Source: Platycnemis pennipes
Taxonomy: Eukaryota; Arthropoda; Insecta; Odonata; Platycnemididae
Direction: 5' to 3'
NCBI GenBank assembly: GCA_933228895.1
Contig: OW121853.1
Location: 122,656,133-122,720,132, forward strand
DNA length: 64,000 nt
In this document: positions 35,415-46,279 of the stretch, piece by piece
Position numbering within the stretch: the first letter of the stretch is position 1
Layout of the letters: the number at the start of each line of letters is the position of its first letter
Notes under the pieces: generated by a model
Database searches by the model: none
What the model was told of the DNA's origin: nothing
The model's input: only the letters and a program-made list of their open reading frames with translations
Translations under genes and position numbers: made by a program

Positions 35415-36258
35415 TTTTGCCTTTAAAACTGAGTGGTACGAAAGGTAAATATAAAAAATTTCTTTCTTTAGCTCCCTTTTTCAAAGAGATATATTGACGC
35501 TTTGTTAATTTCAATTCTACCATACTATATTAACGAGGGCTATCTCGAGAAGACTTGTAGTGGGTCGAATTCTAAAAGCATATTACATAACAAAAGAACC
35601 TTAAGTTACACTCACTTTGCACGGTATTGTATCATAAATTTTATTGGGAACTTTAGCAAAATAACTATTGAGTATTTACCTGAAACATCACTTTCCACCA
35701 TGATTGAATAGTTAAACAAAAATCCCAGCAATCACCAACAATAAGAACGTTTTATATGACAAATACTACTCTCGAATTAGAAATCTCTTCACGAGATGGC
35801 GTGCACGGCTCCTGAAAAATGAGAATAACTTCATTCGGCGCAAGTGGGCGCAAATACCGATGTTACTGGTTCACAGATACCTAGTGAAGGATTATAATGT
35901 ACCAAATTTTTACGTGAAACCTTGTGAAACTTTTTTTGTACGCCAGCTCTAAAAATCCATCGTGAAAAAATTAATTATTATTTTTAACGAATTGTTCAGC
36001 GATACTTATCACACATAACCTCGCAAATTTTCTTGAATATTAATTTGAGAATAATCCCTTGACATATCTTCTCTATCTAGCGTGAAAGCTTTCAAAATAT
36101 TACGTAAGCTCGAACATTACGTAATTCTTCCAATTCAATGTACCACCACCGTCAAACAAACCAACATTTTTCGCATAATTGTTTCTCCGTAGCCTTTATT
36201 GGTTCATTGGCTACGTACTCAATACAATTACACATGAATACAAGGAACTTGCATTTTA

Positions 36259-36297
36259 TACTTTTGTCCCGCTAAATCATTGAAATCGACCACTGTG
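36259..36297 (-). promoter_or_regulatory. RSS-like Transib terminus (right)
   Basis: On the minus strand: CACAGTG, a 23-bp spacer, then ACAAAAGTA. It has the same heptamer and spacing as the left end, so both ends are of the 23-type. Confidence 0.75.
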
Positions 36298-36693
36298 CGC
36301 CGTGGTGATTGCAAAATTGAAGCTCTCTCTGCCTCAATGTTCTCAGGTGATCTAATGGGCCGAGAAACTCCAGTTTTTCGTCTTGTCGCACTTGCAGTCT
36401 GTTTGAAGGTAGTGACCCATGTAACAATTGATTTCCGGTCCGGGACAGGGGCCAACGGGGCTAAATTAAAGCGATTCCGAAAGGCGCGCTGGGTTGCGTT
36501 CACAGAACATCCGCTCGAAAAATAGGCCTCAACGGCAAACGCACGCTCCTCAAAGCATGACGGCAACTGAACTTTGTGGGAACAAAACTTTATAGTCACG
36601 CCACTCGAACGAGACCACTACCGCTCCGCTACGACATCAACTGACTGAATGGCGCGCATTTTAAAAAAGGAAGTTACCTTGCCGCACCCTGTA

Positions 36694-37317
36694 TATATGT
36701 ATACCATGTATTACACGATAAAATAATTAGTTGCGAGTCATGCGTGATGCATTGTCGATTTTGGTAATTCTAACCCTACGTCCTCAAAGTTCTCTACTAT
36801 ATAGCGGCCAACCAGACTCCTCATACTACATCAAGACAGGGTAACTCCAATTTAGTAAGTACCTTCTTTAGTTGAAAATTGTCAAAGGAAAAATAATTCC
36901 TGGACCGGCAATGAAACCACAAACCTTTGTCTGGCGGGACCATTACGTAGAGCTCCTATCCAAAGTTTCTGATAACAAAGGAGATTTAAAGGAGGAGCTT
37001 TATTTCGATATGAGGTAGCATTTCGGCAATTTCCAACACGCTTTTCGTTCACAAAGGTGACATAAAATATGTCTTTTCATGACATCTCGGACGTAGTTCC
37101 TTCAACGATGGTTTAATGACAACCAAGCCGCCCACAAGGAGGAGTTATGGCGCGTAAGAATTCATCTTCACCGGTAGCCAAATTTCATCAATGTATATAA
37201 CTCCTTAATATAGCATAAAAAGTATCAGTTGACACGTACATTCTCTCAAGGATAAATGTAAAGTACGTATATGACAGACTCATAACTTAATGCTTGCTGA
37301 ATTCACAAAAATATTAG
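36694..37317. other. Spacer
   Basis: Nothing was recognised. Confidence 0.35.
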
Positions 37318-37435
37318 GAGTAGGTGGCATTACTGAATGTGTGAAATCCACATGCAAGTGGCTTAGTCCGTGGTGAGCTCTACCCTCGCCTATCAAAACC
37401 AACCTTCGGGTTGAATCACTGAGTGAGTGAGGACG
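37318..37435 (+). mobile_element. SINE body family 1, 5'-truncated copy
   Basis: It reads GAATGTGTGAAATCCACA, GTGGCTTAGTCCGTGG, TCGCCTATCAAAACCAACCT and TTGAATCACTGAGTGAG. It is the body of the SINE at 786-1088 in the opposite orientation, without its tRNA head. Confidence 0.75.
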
Positions 37436-38189
37436 CATTAATCTTGTGATGTGCGATCCACCATGGTGAATTACACGAAATATCAAACATAAGCTAGAAT
37501 AAACACGAATTTAATTGGCATGAAGGAGATGAATTAAGGGCAAAACTTTTCTTCGTAAAAAGTTTCTCCAGAACAGCAAGATTTTTACCGTCATCAAAAT
37601 GCACAGAAATGAGATGGCACAAAGACAATATATTTTTAACCATTAGTTTCAAAATATGATACTCCCAAAGTACAAAAGGGGAAGATAGTCCAGAAAGATT
37701 CTCCGCCAGTAGCATTGGTCCAATTTCACTAAAAGAGATTTCTAGCACAAATCCTACAGCTTAGGCGGAGGGATCCGAAAATATATTTTCGCTACCCCTA
37801 AAACAATTAGACCGGATGAGAATGCAGTAATGAAAATGCAACGTCAGGAAAAGATAGAGAAAAACAATGAGAGGAATCTTACGGCTACGATAAGGACAGG
37901 AAAATGGAGAACACATATTGAGCAAGGAAACAAATCAGGAGGTAGCCATGAGCGCAAGAAGTCACCGCGTGCTGCTGCGGTCCACGGTTTCCAAGGCGAA
38001 GCGAGAATTCGCGACGCAATCAATCTAGGAGGCTGAGGGGGTGGAGGGGAGGGGCGGGGAGGATAAACGGATACGACTCCTGATAGGGGTCAACCCAAGG
38101 AAGTGGGGCACGGGATTAAATAGAAATTTGAAGATATGACGGGGTGGAAGGATTCCATAATGATAATGAAGAACCTCTGTGACTTCCAC
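37436..38189. other. Spacer
   Basis: An 84-codon minus-strand frame at 37494-37748 (MLEISFSEIGPMLLAENLSG...) has no recognised domain. Otherwise nothing. Confidence 0.3.
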
Positions 38190-38212
38190 TGTTTATTACA
38201 AGACTAAGGAAC

Positions 38213-38243
38213 TACCGGTTTTGGCTGTCAGGCCATCTTTAGG
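38213..38243 (-). ncRNA. Degenerate hammerhead-like motif of the PLE
   Basis: The minus strand reads CTAAAGA, T, GGC-CTGACA-GCC, AAAAC, CG, GTA. It is equivalent to the motif at 3163-3193 with one change in each of three conserved strands. Placed downstream of the GIY-YIG frame, as at 62867. Confidence 0.4.
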
Positions 38244-38451
38244 TAAATTACTTTGTATATTTCCACAAAAAATTATTAAACCACGACAAATTTCACCCAC
38301 TTAGGGCATCATCTGGTACAATAAGATTTTTTACCTCTGAGACTTAAATATATCGGTAACTGTGGGGGGGTTGGTGAGGTAATAGAGTGGAAGTGGTGGT
38401 GATTCGTCCCTGGTGTTTGTTAAAGGTGTGACTTGTGGTGTGAGAGGAAGT

Positions 38452-38465
38452 GGGGGGGGGGGGGG
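38452..38465 (+). repeat. G14 homopolymer
   Basis: Fourteen consecutive guanines within a G-rich plus strand (38360-38470). Confidence 0.9.
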
Positions 38466-38774
38466 TGCAAAACTGTAGTGGGACATCCAAGACGAGTGAG
38501 AGTGAAAGGGAAAAAGGTCGTTAGCTAAGTTGTGTGTAAATGTGCCTCTTTATGGAGAAGAATTTCCAATTGCTCTAAATGCGTCCATTTTTCTGCCCTT
38601 AATTGCTACGTGAAGAGGTGTGAGATTGAAATCGCTCCAGTGTCCTGTGTCGATGAGGTGTTTTGTAAATTTAGATTTTTCCCATTGACCTTGAACGAAG
38701 GCCCGAATATGCTGTTTCGAACTTTGCTTGAAATTACGACCAGTTTGGCCAACATACATGGTATTACAGTAAAC

Positions 38775-38817
38775 TCCTGACTGTTGCTGAAGGCCCCTTC
38801 AGCAGCAGTCAGGAGGT
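38775..38817. repeat. Near-perfect 20-bp hairpin inside the PLE
   Basis: CTCCTGACTGTTGCTGAAGG and its inverted copy (one mismatch) are separated by a few bases, just upstream of the GIY motif. Confidence 0.65.
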
Positions 38818-38960
38818 TATCAGTGTGGTTGTTTAATAAATCCTCAGATTTCTATTGTGGTCAAATGCAAGTCTGAAGGACTTTTTTGGGAGAGACTCTT
38901 TGGGAGAAAACGTTAGGCCGAACAGTATCCAATTCATCTTCAGGTACATCTTGGAGAAGA

Positions 38961-39694
38961 CAGGTTTATATATATGGGAGGGGTGAGGTTGGTTGAGAGG
39001 TGGAAAAGGTGTAAGTTGTAACCTGGGGAGAGGGTGGTGGGGATCACTGGAGTTTTGAGGGGGTGGGTGAGTAATAAGGGGAATGGGTTCGGAAAGGTTA
39101 TGTCATTAAGAAGGTGGTTTCTTCGGAGGTTAATCCCCCGAGTCTCTAAAGTAACACACCCGCCTACCCAACACATCGGCTATAAGTATAAGTCATCGCG
39201 GAAAAACATACGAGGCAAGTAATGGGATTTAGCCGGTGAAGGGGAGAGAGACAGAACGGGGCGAGACAATACAACGGGATGAAATGCTCTCGCGTAAGGG
39301 TGGGAATGAAAAATATGAGCGCTCGGGGGAAGTATCAGGGAGCGAAGATCGTCCGCCAATCGCAGCGAGGGACAAATCAAAACCGAAAAGAATGTTGGCG
39401 AGGCCAAAATACATTACTTTCAATCAGGTCAGCAACAACGTTAGGAGATTTTTTCTCATGCGCCACGCGAACTAAGGAATACTCGAATAAGTACTGGGAC
39501 ATCTGATATAAGAGTTTAGGCCAGCAGGTAAAAAAGAATTTTTCAAGAATCAGTCAAATATAAAAATAACACTTTTTCACAAAATTTAAAACGGTACGAA
39601 GCGAATTCAAGGATCTCGAACTTGTCGCGAAAACCTAAACGGAGTTACCCATTGATATTGCACAATAACAGATTTTTCACAGAGAAAAATATCA
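38961..39694. other. Spacer
   Basis: G-rich on the plus strand to 39130. Domain-free frames on both strands. Nothing was recognised. Confidence 0.35.
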
Positions 39695-39830
39695 TTCACA
39701 TTGTCCGGGACTCGAACCCGGAACTCCCTGATTTCCCGCCAGGTGCTCTACCACCTGAACCAACAAAAAAAAACAATCCCTGTGGAAATTTAGGGTTCCG
39801 GGTTCGAGTCCTGGTCAAGGCAAATGATTT
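39695..39830. mobile_element. Pair of tRNA-like SINE heads in inverted orientation
   Basis: Minus strand 39767-39695: GGTTCAGGTGGTAGAGCACC (A box) and GGGTTCGAGTCCCGG (B box) with anticodon arm CCTGG-CGGGAAA-TCAGG. The loop lacks the U before the anticodon, and no acceptor stem pairs, so it is not a tRNA gene. Plus strand 39790-39822 has GGTTCCGGGTTCGAGTCC, the B-box half of a second head. The two are separated by an A-rich stretch. Confidence 0.6.
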
Positions 39831-41403
39831 ATTTCCTCCGTTAACTTTCCGCTATCGTACGAAACGTGTTTCTCACTACAAATCCATTATCAAAACTGAC
39901 ACTGTTTTATTTGGCCATTATATCTCACTTCAGGCATTTGAGGAATGAACTTGTGAGCTCTATCGTCATGAAATATTAGCCACCCAAAATTGTTTTGAAT
40001 TAAAAAAATATTCATTCTACAATCATCTTGAGTTTGACAATAAACGGTTAAAAGGGCATAAATATTAGTCATTCAATTCCATATGGATTCCTTCAATTGG
40101 ACCCGAGGCTCAACAACCACACCACAATCTTAACGAAGTACATACGAGGGGTCCCCGCTTTACGTCGCTTCGCTTTTCGTCATTTTACTGCGCCATGCGA
40201 AATATAATACCGGAGACCCGCTACTACGCCACCTCGATCCACGTTATAACGACGCATTGATACTTTAAAACTATTATATTTAGTATAAAAATAAAAAATA
40301 AATTGGAATGGTATGTCTGTATTCTTATTTTAATGCTTTGAAATGGATGTTTGCATCGATTCATAAAAGTTTCTGATGTGCAAACCACAGAAGACCAATG
40401 AAGTATTGTATTTATGCATATTTATAAAGCCTATAAGCATAGAGCTTTTACTGAATGTGACCATCTGCTATCCATCGTTCCGCATTACTTTTTGCATGAT
40501 TTTGCGGAACCCTAAATTACGGAAAAGAGGAAAAAAGGCTCCCTGAATATATGATTCCAACAAATACTAACCGTCCTTCCGGACGAAGAGATCCAAGAAG
40601 ATATTATCAATGATACACTATCCTCGGCCGATATGTCTTCAAATCTTTACTACCAGCAGACGAAGAGAAACATGTTAAGACCTTTTGATAGTCAGACACC
40701 AAAAGGGAAAGATCAAAAGCGAATAAAATGCGAACCTCTTAATTCAGAGTCCCACTCCCAGAATATTAATCTTTAAGCTTCATCAAAATTAAACAGTTCT
40801 GAATATGTAGATTAGCAACTACGCAAAACGAATCCGCTGAATTCACATCCAGGTGCTTCCGCTCTGACTTGAGATAACGGCTTCGGCGTTGAGATAAGCT
40901 TCGTGAGCCTTCGGGACGGAGACATTCGCTCAAAGATGCCCGCACACGGCTTCCTTGGGTTCAAATATTTATCACATAAACCGCGCCTATAATAGTTGCT
41001 GAGCGCAAGAGGAGGATTCTCTGTAGAACACTAACTAGAATGGGATTCGCTCTACACGGCCGCGAATGGAAAGATCGGGGCATTAAAATCATATCCTTTT
41101 CAGACCAATAACATGGGAATGAAACAGAAGCCATGAAGGTGAATCACTAACATTTTGGGATCGACACATTACGGGGACGCAAGCACTGCTTGCAAGTGTG
41201 ATTAAAACCTCAATTCCATTCGATATACTCGATAATATCCACCATCACTTGCTGGAAATAACGAGGGAAGGAAACATTTGACAATACTACAACAATATAT
41301 ACTTATTCACAGCCAGCTTTCGACTGACAACGCCGCGCCGTCTTGGGATGAACTCCGTGGTATGTATTAATTCCCGATGTTGAAATTAGACAATATATAT
41401 TCG
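39831..41403. other. AT-rich spacer with two weak repeat fragments
   Basis: At 40144-40185 the plus strand reads GGGGTCCCCGCTTTACG and TTCGCTTTTCGTCATTTT, like the end of a pogo/Tigger-type element, but the other end is not clear. At 41305-41346 (minus) GACGGCGCGGCGTTGTCAG and TCGAAAGCTGGCTGTG resemble a decayed PLE ribozyme-like motif. No gene. Confidence 0.35.
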
Positions 41404-42430
41404 AACCTCCTAACAGTGGACAGGTTTGGGACCGGACAAACTGTCCACTATTGAGAGGTGTCCGGAATTAGGACAGGTTTTTCTGCGCAGTAACTTCGAC
41501 GAATATAAAGTAATTTAATATTTTACATTAAATTTTTATTTATAAAATCTAAATAACTCCTATCACAAAAAATATGGAATGAAACAATTATTCCTTTTAT
41601 ACCCATAGAATAACCACATAGCACCATCGTGATCAAAGCAAGAATCGTAAACTTGGCCCCTAGAGAATAGAGATAAGTGGCTGCGTAGTAAGCAGGGAGT
41701 GGGAAGGAAACATGCCGGAGCAAGAAGTCGTAGACAGACAACACGATTGCTCCCTAATTGTTAAGATAAAGTTTTTTATGCAAAAGTTCCTTAGTATAGA
41801 TATTTGCTTTAAGAAATGGGGTTTTCACCTACATTTCCACGATACCCTGCAAGCCACCGCGAGGGTGTGTGGCAGGGAGAGAAGATCACCAAGCATGCAC
41901 TATGCAAACAAGCAACTATAGGATCTCATGCAAATTGATTGTTAGTAACTATCTTTAGTATTTAAGGGATTACATGCATCATGCACTACAGACTATGTAC
42001 TCTAAAATATTTCCCCTACCTATCCCTTTGCTATGCTGCCTATTCTGTTCTCTTATAGTACGGAGGAAAAATGCCATTTTGAATCCATCAGTACGACAAT
42101 CTATGTCTCTAATCTTATTTGTCTGGTCGAATCTAGCATAATACGCTGGTGTTTTTAATAAGTGCCTATCATCTTCAGTAAAGCTATCCGATTGAAATTT
42201 CTCTAATAGATTTAATCTGTACTTTAACCCACGCTCTGATAATGATTCCCATCCTAATTCTAGCATTGATTCTGAAACACTACTCAACCTAGTTTTTTCT
42301 TCAAGGGAAGAGTAATGTTTACAGGATAGTTCGTAGGGTTTGCCTTTTAATGGAGGTAATAGAAGGAAAAATGTTTCTTTTTGTTGTCCGCGTCCGTTAT
42401 TGAGAGTGTCCGCTATTTGGAGGTGTTAAG
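41404..42430. mobile_element. Pogo-like MITE carrying a nested LINE
   Basis: Left end AACCTCCTAACAGTGGACAG with a second inner TGTCCACTATTGAGAGGTGT. Right end, on the minus strand, AACACCTCCAAATAGCGGAC then ACTCTCAATAACGGAC. These are matching imperfect inverted repeats of a pogo/Tc1-type family. The interior holds the LINE copy below, and no transposase was seen. Exact termini are uncertain. Confidence 0.5.
41842..42300 (-). mobile_element. CR1/Jockey-type LINE copy
   Basis: The minus-strand frame gives LGWESLSERGLKYRLNLLEK, TPAYYARFDQTNKIRDIDCR and FKMAFFLRTIREQNR, the end of the reverse transcriptase protein as at 10000-10240. It is followed by the 3' UTR with stem-loop CCCTGCCACACACC / GGTGGCTTGCAGGG. 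5'-truncated. Same 3'-UTR subfamily as 1404-1605 and 58546. Confidence 0.8.
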
Positions 42431-42705
42431 TTCCATAAGTCTCGATGTTCTGCTGCCGGGAATTGAAAAACTGTCACCTCAACTAGGGGCTCTTTAGTTG
42501 GAATAGATGAGAAAAACTCAAGTGAAAACAATTAATGATGTTGTAAAGAGTGATTCAGACACATTAAATTTTGAAACCATTCGTGCTTGTACCACGTGAC
42601 TCCTTGGTAACGTATTAGAGATAATCCCGACGGTTTCAAACACAACCCCCCTGGACTCGCTTATCCAGAGAAAGAGGACCGTCAGTTTTGAGAAGTCAAA
42701 TCCTG

Positions 42706-43045
42706 TTTATAATCACAATCAGAAAGAAGACAAAATTTGCAATTTACCACATAAAAACTTTACTCCGACCGGGGTTTCGTTGGCACTGCAACATCGTTTT
42801 CCACCTCTCGCCCCCCCCCCGCCCCCCCTTCTCCCGCCTACCACTTCCCCACTACTCACATCCCCGCATATTATATATAAGCGCACTATGGATGTTATTT
42901 TTCACCTGACGATGTTGCAGTGCCAACGAAACCCGGGTCGGAATAAAGTTTTTATGTGGTAAATTGCAAATTTTGTCTTCTTTCTGATATGTTCGAATAA
43001 CACGCAATATCGCCAGAATCTACGGATTTCATTTATAATCACAAT
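42706..43045. mobile_element. PLE-like foldback with 80-bp arms
   Basis: Arms 42713-42795 and 42910-42989 are near-perfect inverted copies (AGAAAGAAGACAAAATTTGC and its complement at the outer ends). TTTATAATCACAAT occurs on both sides (42706-42719 and 43032-43045) and may be a 14-bp target duplication. The centre is C-rich. No coding sequence. Confidence 0.7.
42906..42939 (+). ncRNA. Hammerhead-ribozyme-like core, well preserved
   Basis: CTGACGA, T, stem GTTG-CAGTGC-CAAC, GAAAC, CCGG, GTC. All conserved hammerhead strands are intact except for the extra T. The mirrored arm (about 42758-42795, minus) has the GAAAC..GTC half but not CTGA. Stem I beyond the first pair is weak. Confidence 0.55.
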
Positions 43046-43918
43046 AGTCCATGCTAAACCAAGATACCTCAAATACTTACTTTGGCCACGAAAAAATATG
43101 AAGTTTCCTTTCAAAAACCTGCTAGCGGAGGCAGTACGGAGTCTGTTAAGGTTATGACCGAGGATATTTAATTTAAAGCAGTTACTTCACGCAGGCAGCT
43201 TCATAGAGGACTTCATGACCCATGAAAACATAGGAGGGGTCCTGGGTGATATGTGTTGACACGGAAAAAAGATGATTTGACGAAAGAGAGAGAGATCTAA
43301 CGTGGAAAACGCGAGATAGGTGGGAAGGTAGGAATGATAGTATATTCAGGAACGGAAAACCAAGCAGGGACTACGCAACAAACGTGGCGTTGCTGCTAGA
43401 ATTCTAATCCAAACCTCGAAACGGCATTCTCGTCGGTGCAGATGTTGGAGTCCACGCTCCGTTCCAACTGCACACAAACACAAGATCGCAGGCACTCCTG
43501 CTTTTTTCACGAGTTTACGACTTTCGGAGGAATGCGAATTACCACAAGCTCCACTAGTCGGGTTTCATTACGGGAAGCAGTAAATTAAGACCACCTTAAA
43601 AAAAGTCTTCCCTCCGCCGAATTAGTGGTCGCTGCACACTTTTTCCTCCCCTGGGACTGAGAGGAACCAGAGGACGTGGCTGCAGCGAAGTCCCGGAGGC
43701 TGCAATCCTCTTAAGAGCTCCGCGTCCGGATGGGGGATATTTCTGATCCCTCGGCAACACCCGGATGCGCACTTTCTTACGATACGCTCCCGCGAACTCG
43801 ACTCGGAGGGAGAGAGGGGGAGAACGGGTCCAGAGTGGTTATTTTGTAATCTCACCTTTTTAATGACTCTTTGCGGGAAGGCGGGAGATCCGTTTCGCTC
43901 TCTTAATGATCGGCTCAC

Positions 43919-44007
43919 GAACGGTTCGTGAATTGTCAGCAACATTGTTTGGAAATAGTGATACAAAATATATCGGTAAAAAAAAATAAACGGTTCGTGA
44001 ATTGTCG
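43919..44007 (+). repeat. 18-bp direct repeat
   Basis: AACGGTTCGTGAATTGTC occurs at about 43919-43936 and again near 43989-44006, about 50 bp apart. The first copy sits in a small palindrome CACGAACGGTTCGTG. Confidence 0.75.
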
Positions 44008-45449
44008 AAGCTTCTGTAATGGAGGAATACGGTGACGGTGAGCGAAAAATTGTTTGTCCCCATGATTTTAATTATTCGGATGACCTGTCAAGATAATTCA
44101 TGTCCGATAATTTCCTTTGTACCAATATTGGAATTTGCATTTGTTTCTCGCTAGATTTTACGTTAATAGTGTTTTTAGAAATCATTTGTTGGTAATATAC
44201 AATTCGTGATTTAAGAACGTTTAAGTTCTTCACGTTGTGCAAATTCCAACAATACAATTTAAAATCGTTTGTATCTTTCTCGCTCTTGCTTTTTTTCCAA
44301 CTCAAGCTTCAAGTGGAAACGATGGTGGCTCCATTTCACGTTCTTTATGAAGATGAGATGGGAACTAATGGCAGGCGGAGATAATGAAACGGATCAAGAG
44401 TCGAAAGATACGGATCAGAGCGGATGAATCGTCTAAAAGACCAGCACATGACCGGCAGTTCACCGCTGGAGATCCAAAGATGGTCACGCCGTCTGGGTGG
44501 CGGAGTTTAACTAAGAAAAAGTGACATTTTACGACGTATTCTCACAAAAGTGAGATTAAAAAATAACCCCCCAGGAAACAGCGCCAGAACTCTGAACGCC
44601 CAGCTGGGGTGAAGGGCGCCCGAGTCCTTCAAGCCGGAAGGCCATCGTGCAGTCTCGGGAGCAGCCCAGTGCAACTCCCCTATCCCAGCCATGCAAACCA
44701 GTGTCGCCGTTACTGTCGCCCTGCGAGAGTTTCACTGCGTAGGTGGCAGCACTAACGCTCGCCCTTGCTCCCTTAGTAGTTTATATGGGTGAGATAGATG
44801 GAAGAGGTTTTCAATTGATGTTTTCGCTTTAAAATATAGAATCAAGCTCTGAAGCATTATGTGGATACAATTTTCTATATCTGTTCTGTGACAGGAATGC
44901 GTGGAAAACTAAGTGACGACGTCCGAATTTCTCCTCAACAGTCTTAAAATATATCGTCTGCTAGGCCTTCAGTCGATTAAGCAGCGATAAAGTTGAAGTG
45001 AAAAACACACGGAATACAAAAACGAAAAAATGTTGACAAAGCATTCCAACGGCCAGTGACAATGTTTTCATAGTTGTAAACTAAGCCCAGCCCCATCTTC
45101 CCCAAAATCTATTGTCACTTATAAGTTATGGTCTCTGAATTTTGCGCTAACATTTTCACGTATGACCATTTCTACAATTTATATCAAACCGTATCAAATA
45201 TGATCCTTCCTTATAATCAAGATTTTTTCAATCAATTGAAAAAACGAAGCATCATGGGCATAATTTGTTTCTATATGTATTATCGCATCAATATTCAGTC
45301 GTTTGCCTTAGCAGACCCGACTATTTGCAGAAGGGTTATCTTCAATTTGACAGGTATTTCGCAAATTCGCAGCTGCCCAGTAATGGAACTCTCCCGTGAA
45401 GTTGCAATTTAATGTTAACATTTATGAAGCTTTTCTTTCTAGATTGTCA

Positions 45450-45902
45450 TTGTTGTGATTGTCCACTTCTTCTTCAGCAAAGTGCCCTTGTAACACCTTT
45501 TTAAGACTGTACTTTCCCATTAGTAGCTGATCAAAAGCACCCTTCATAAAAACGAAACCGCTTTTTGGGACCACATTTGTTGTATGGATGCATTTTCCTG
45601 ATCCAAGCCTTCTTCTCTCCGGCGCACATTGTCAACAAAACAGCCTCTTCAATCAGAAGGTGGAATTTATTACTTCTCTCTCCATTTTTACCCTATTTAG
45701 CAAATCCCACACAAGCAATTGCTTGATCAAATTTTCTAACAATTTCCAATTCCCCGCTGTTCTCTAGTAGGTTTGGGATTACGGGTGCGTCGACGACTAA
45801 GGTCATTAGCACCACGTGCAATCCAATTGCATCATAATATTTTTTCCCCAATTTAATATGGATGTTCTCTTCAGTATCATATAAGACATGAATCCCTTTC
45901 AA
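45450..45902 (-). pseudogene. Unidentified broken coding stretch
   Basis: The minus strand gives KGIHVLYDTEENIHIKLGKK, DAPVIPNLLENSGELEIVRK and then, after a stop and frame changes, WSGKCIHTTNVVPKSGFVFM and KGAFDQLLMGKYSLKKVL. The composition is protein-like and pieces follow one another in the same direction, which suggests a decayed gene or transposase. I do not recognise the family. Confidence 0.3.
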
Positions 45903-46279
45903 GTTAAAAAGTGAAAGCTAATGCCGTAAATGGCATAGTTAAGGCACAAACTCTTATCAATCCAGAAAAGCCTTGTTAACGAAGGCTGATGCACACAATT
46001 TTCAACAAAAGGTATAGTTGTTTATGCGACTGTGGTGAAGTTATATGTCATGCCTTGGTTAGGTTCACATGCGATTAAACAAAATAGGTTATACGATTTT
46101 TACGCTAAAGTTTTAAATATTAAGCATTGAATAATTTTAATACCAGTAACTAATTACGTCCTAACAAGAAGACTGATCGATTTTTAGCTTACCAACTGCT
46201 ATAAAACAACACTAATGGTACGAACCACAGGTACCCCTTGTTAGAAATCATTAGGAATACGCCGCCAATATATAAAATC

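Larger units (their letters stand above)
33681..36297 (-). mobile_element. Transib element nested in the mariner
   Basis: Both ends begin CACAGTGGTCGATTT and are flanked by the 5-bp duplication CGCCG (33676-33680 and 36298-36302). Five-bp GC-rich targets and CACwrTG ends define the Transib superfamily. Length 2617 bp. It carries a decayed Transib transposase on the minus strand. The duplication splits an Arg-Arg pair of the mariner protein, which reads on across the empty site. Confidence 0.92.
32882..36599 (-). pseudogene. Mariner/IS630-type transposase, interrupted
   Basis: The N-terminal part at 36298-36599 has FEERAFAVEAYFSSGCSVNA, PDRKSIVTWVTTF and RSPENIEAERASI, a helix-turn-helix region. 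The rest resumes at 33680 after the 2.6-kb insertion (ARKHASALELSVRSVRRIL, then FFSDEAHFHLCGSVNKQN, LLQDGATAHTS and SPDLAPCDFFLRG). The three expected acidic residues are visible: D in SDEAHF, D in QDG, and D in APCDFF, with about 38 residues between the last two. A stop near 33320 after FFEEN and frame changes add to the break. The enzyme would cut and paste the element at TA; this copy cannot be functional. Confidence 0.88.
32774..36691 (-). mobile_element. Mariner-like element split by a Transib
   Basis: Terminal inverted repeats GGGTGCGGCAA..AACT.CCTTTTTT lie at both ends, flanked by TA (32772-32773 and 36692-36693). Removing the inserted Transib and one copy of its target duplication leaves about 1.3 kb, the normal mariner length. 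The minus-strand transposase spans almost the whole element. Confidence 0.9.
38190..38960 (-). mobile_element. Penelope-like element remnant with GIY-YIG endonuclease
   Basis: Minus strand: a linker region with LLQDVPEDELDTVRPNVFSQ at about 38950, then SGVYCN-TMYVGQTGR (the GIY-YIG core, shortened by a few residues between the two half-motifs), then RAFVQGQWEKSKFTKHLIDT and LHVAIKGRKMDAFRAI. The coding part ends near 38550, and about 340 bp further on lies a decayed hammerhead-like motif. The reverse transcriptase is missing. The GIY-YIG domain nicks the target for insertion in known PLEs. Stops within the linker show that it is inactive. Confidence 0.8.
43046..46279. other. Long spacer with one unidentified coding-like stretch
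   Basis: Domain-free frames on both strands. Part of the minus strand near 45450-45900 looks coding-like (separate entry). Otherwise nothing was recognised. Confidence 0.35.

Noticed and set aside
39695..39767. Possible tRNA gene with a paired anticodon arm
   Set aside because: The anticodon loop lacks the invariant U before the anticodon and no acceptor stem forms; a second B-box half lies next to it, as in SINEs.
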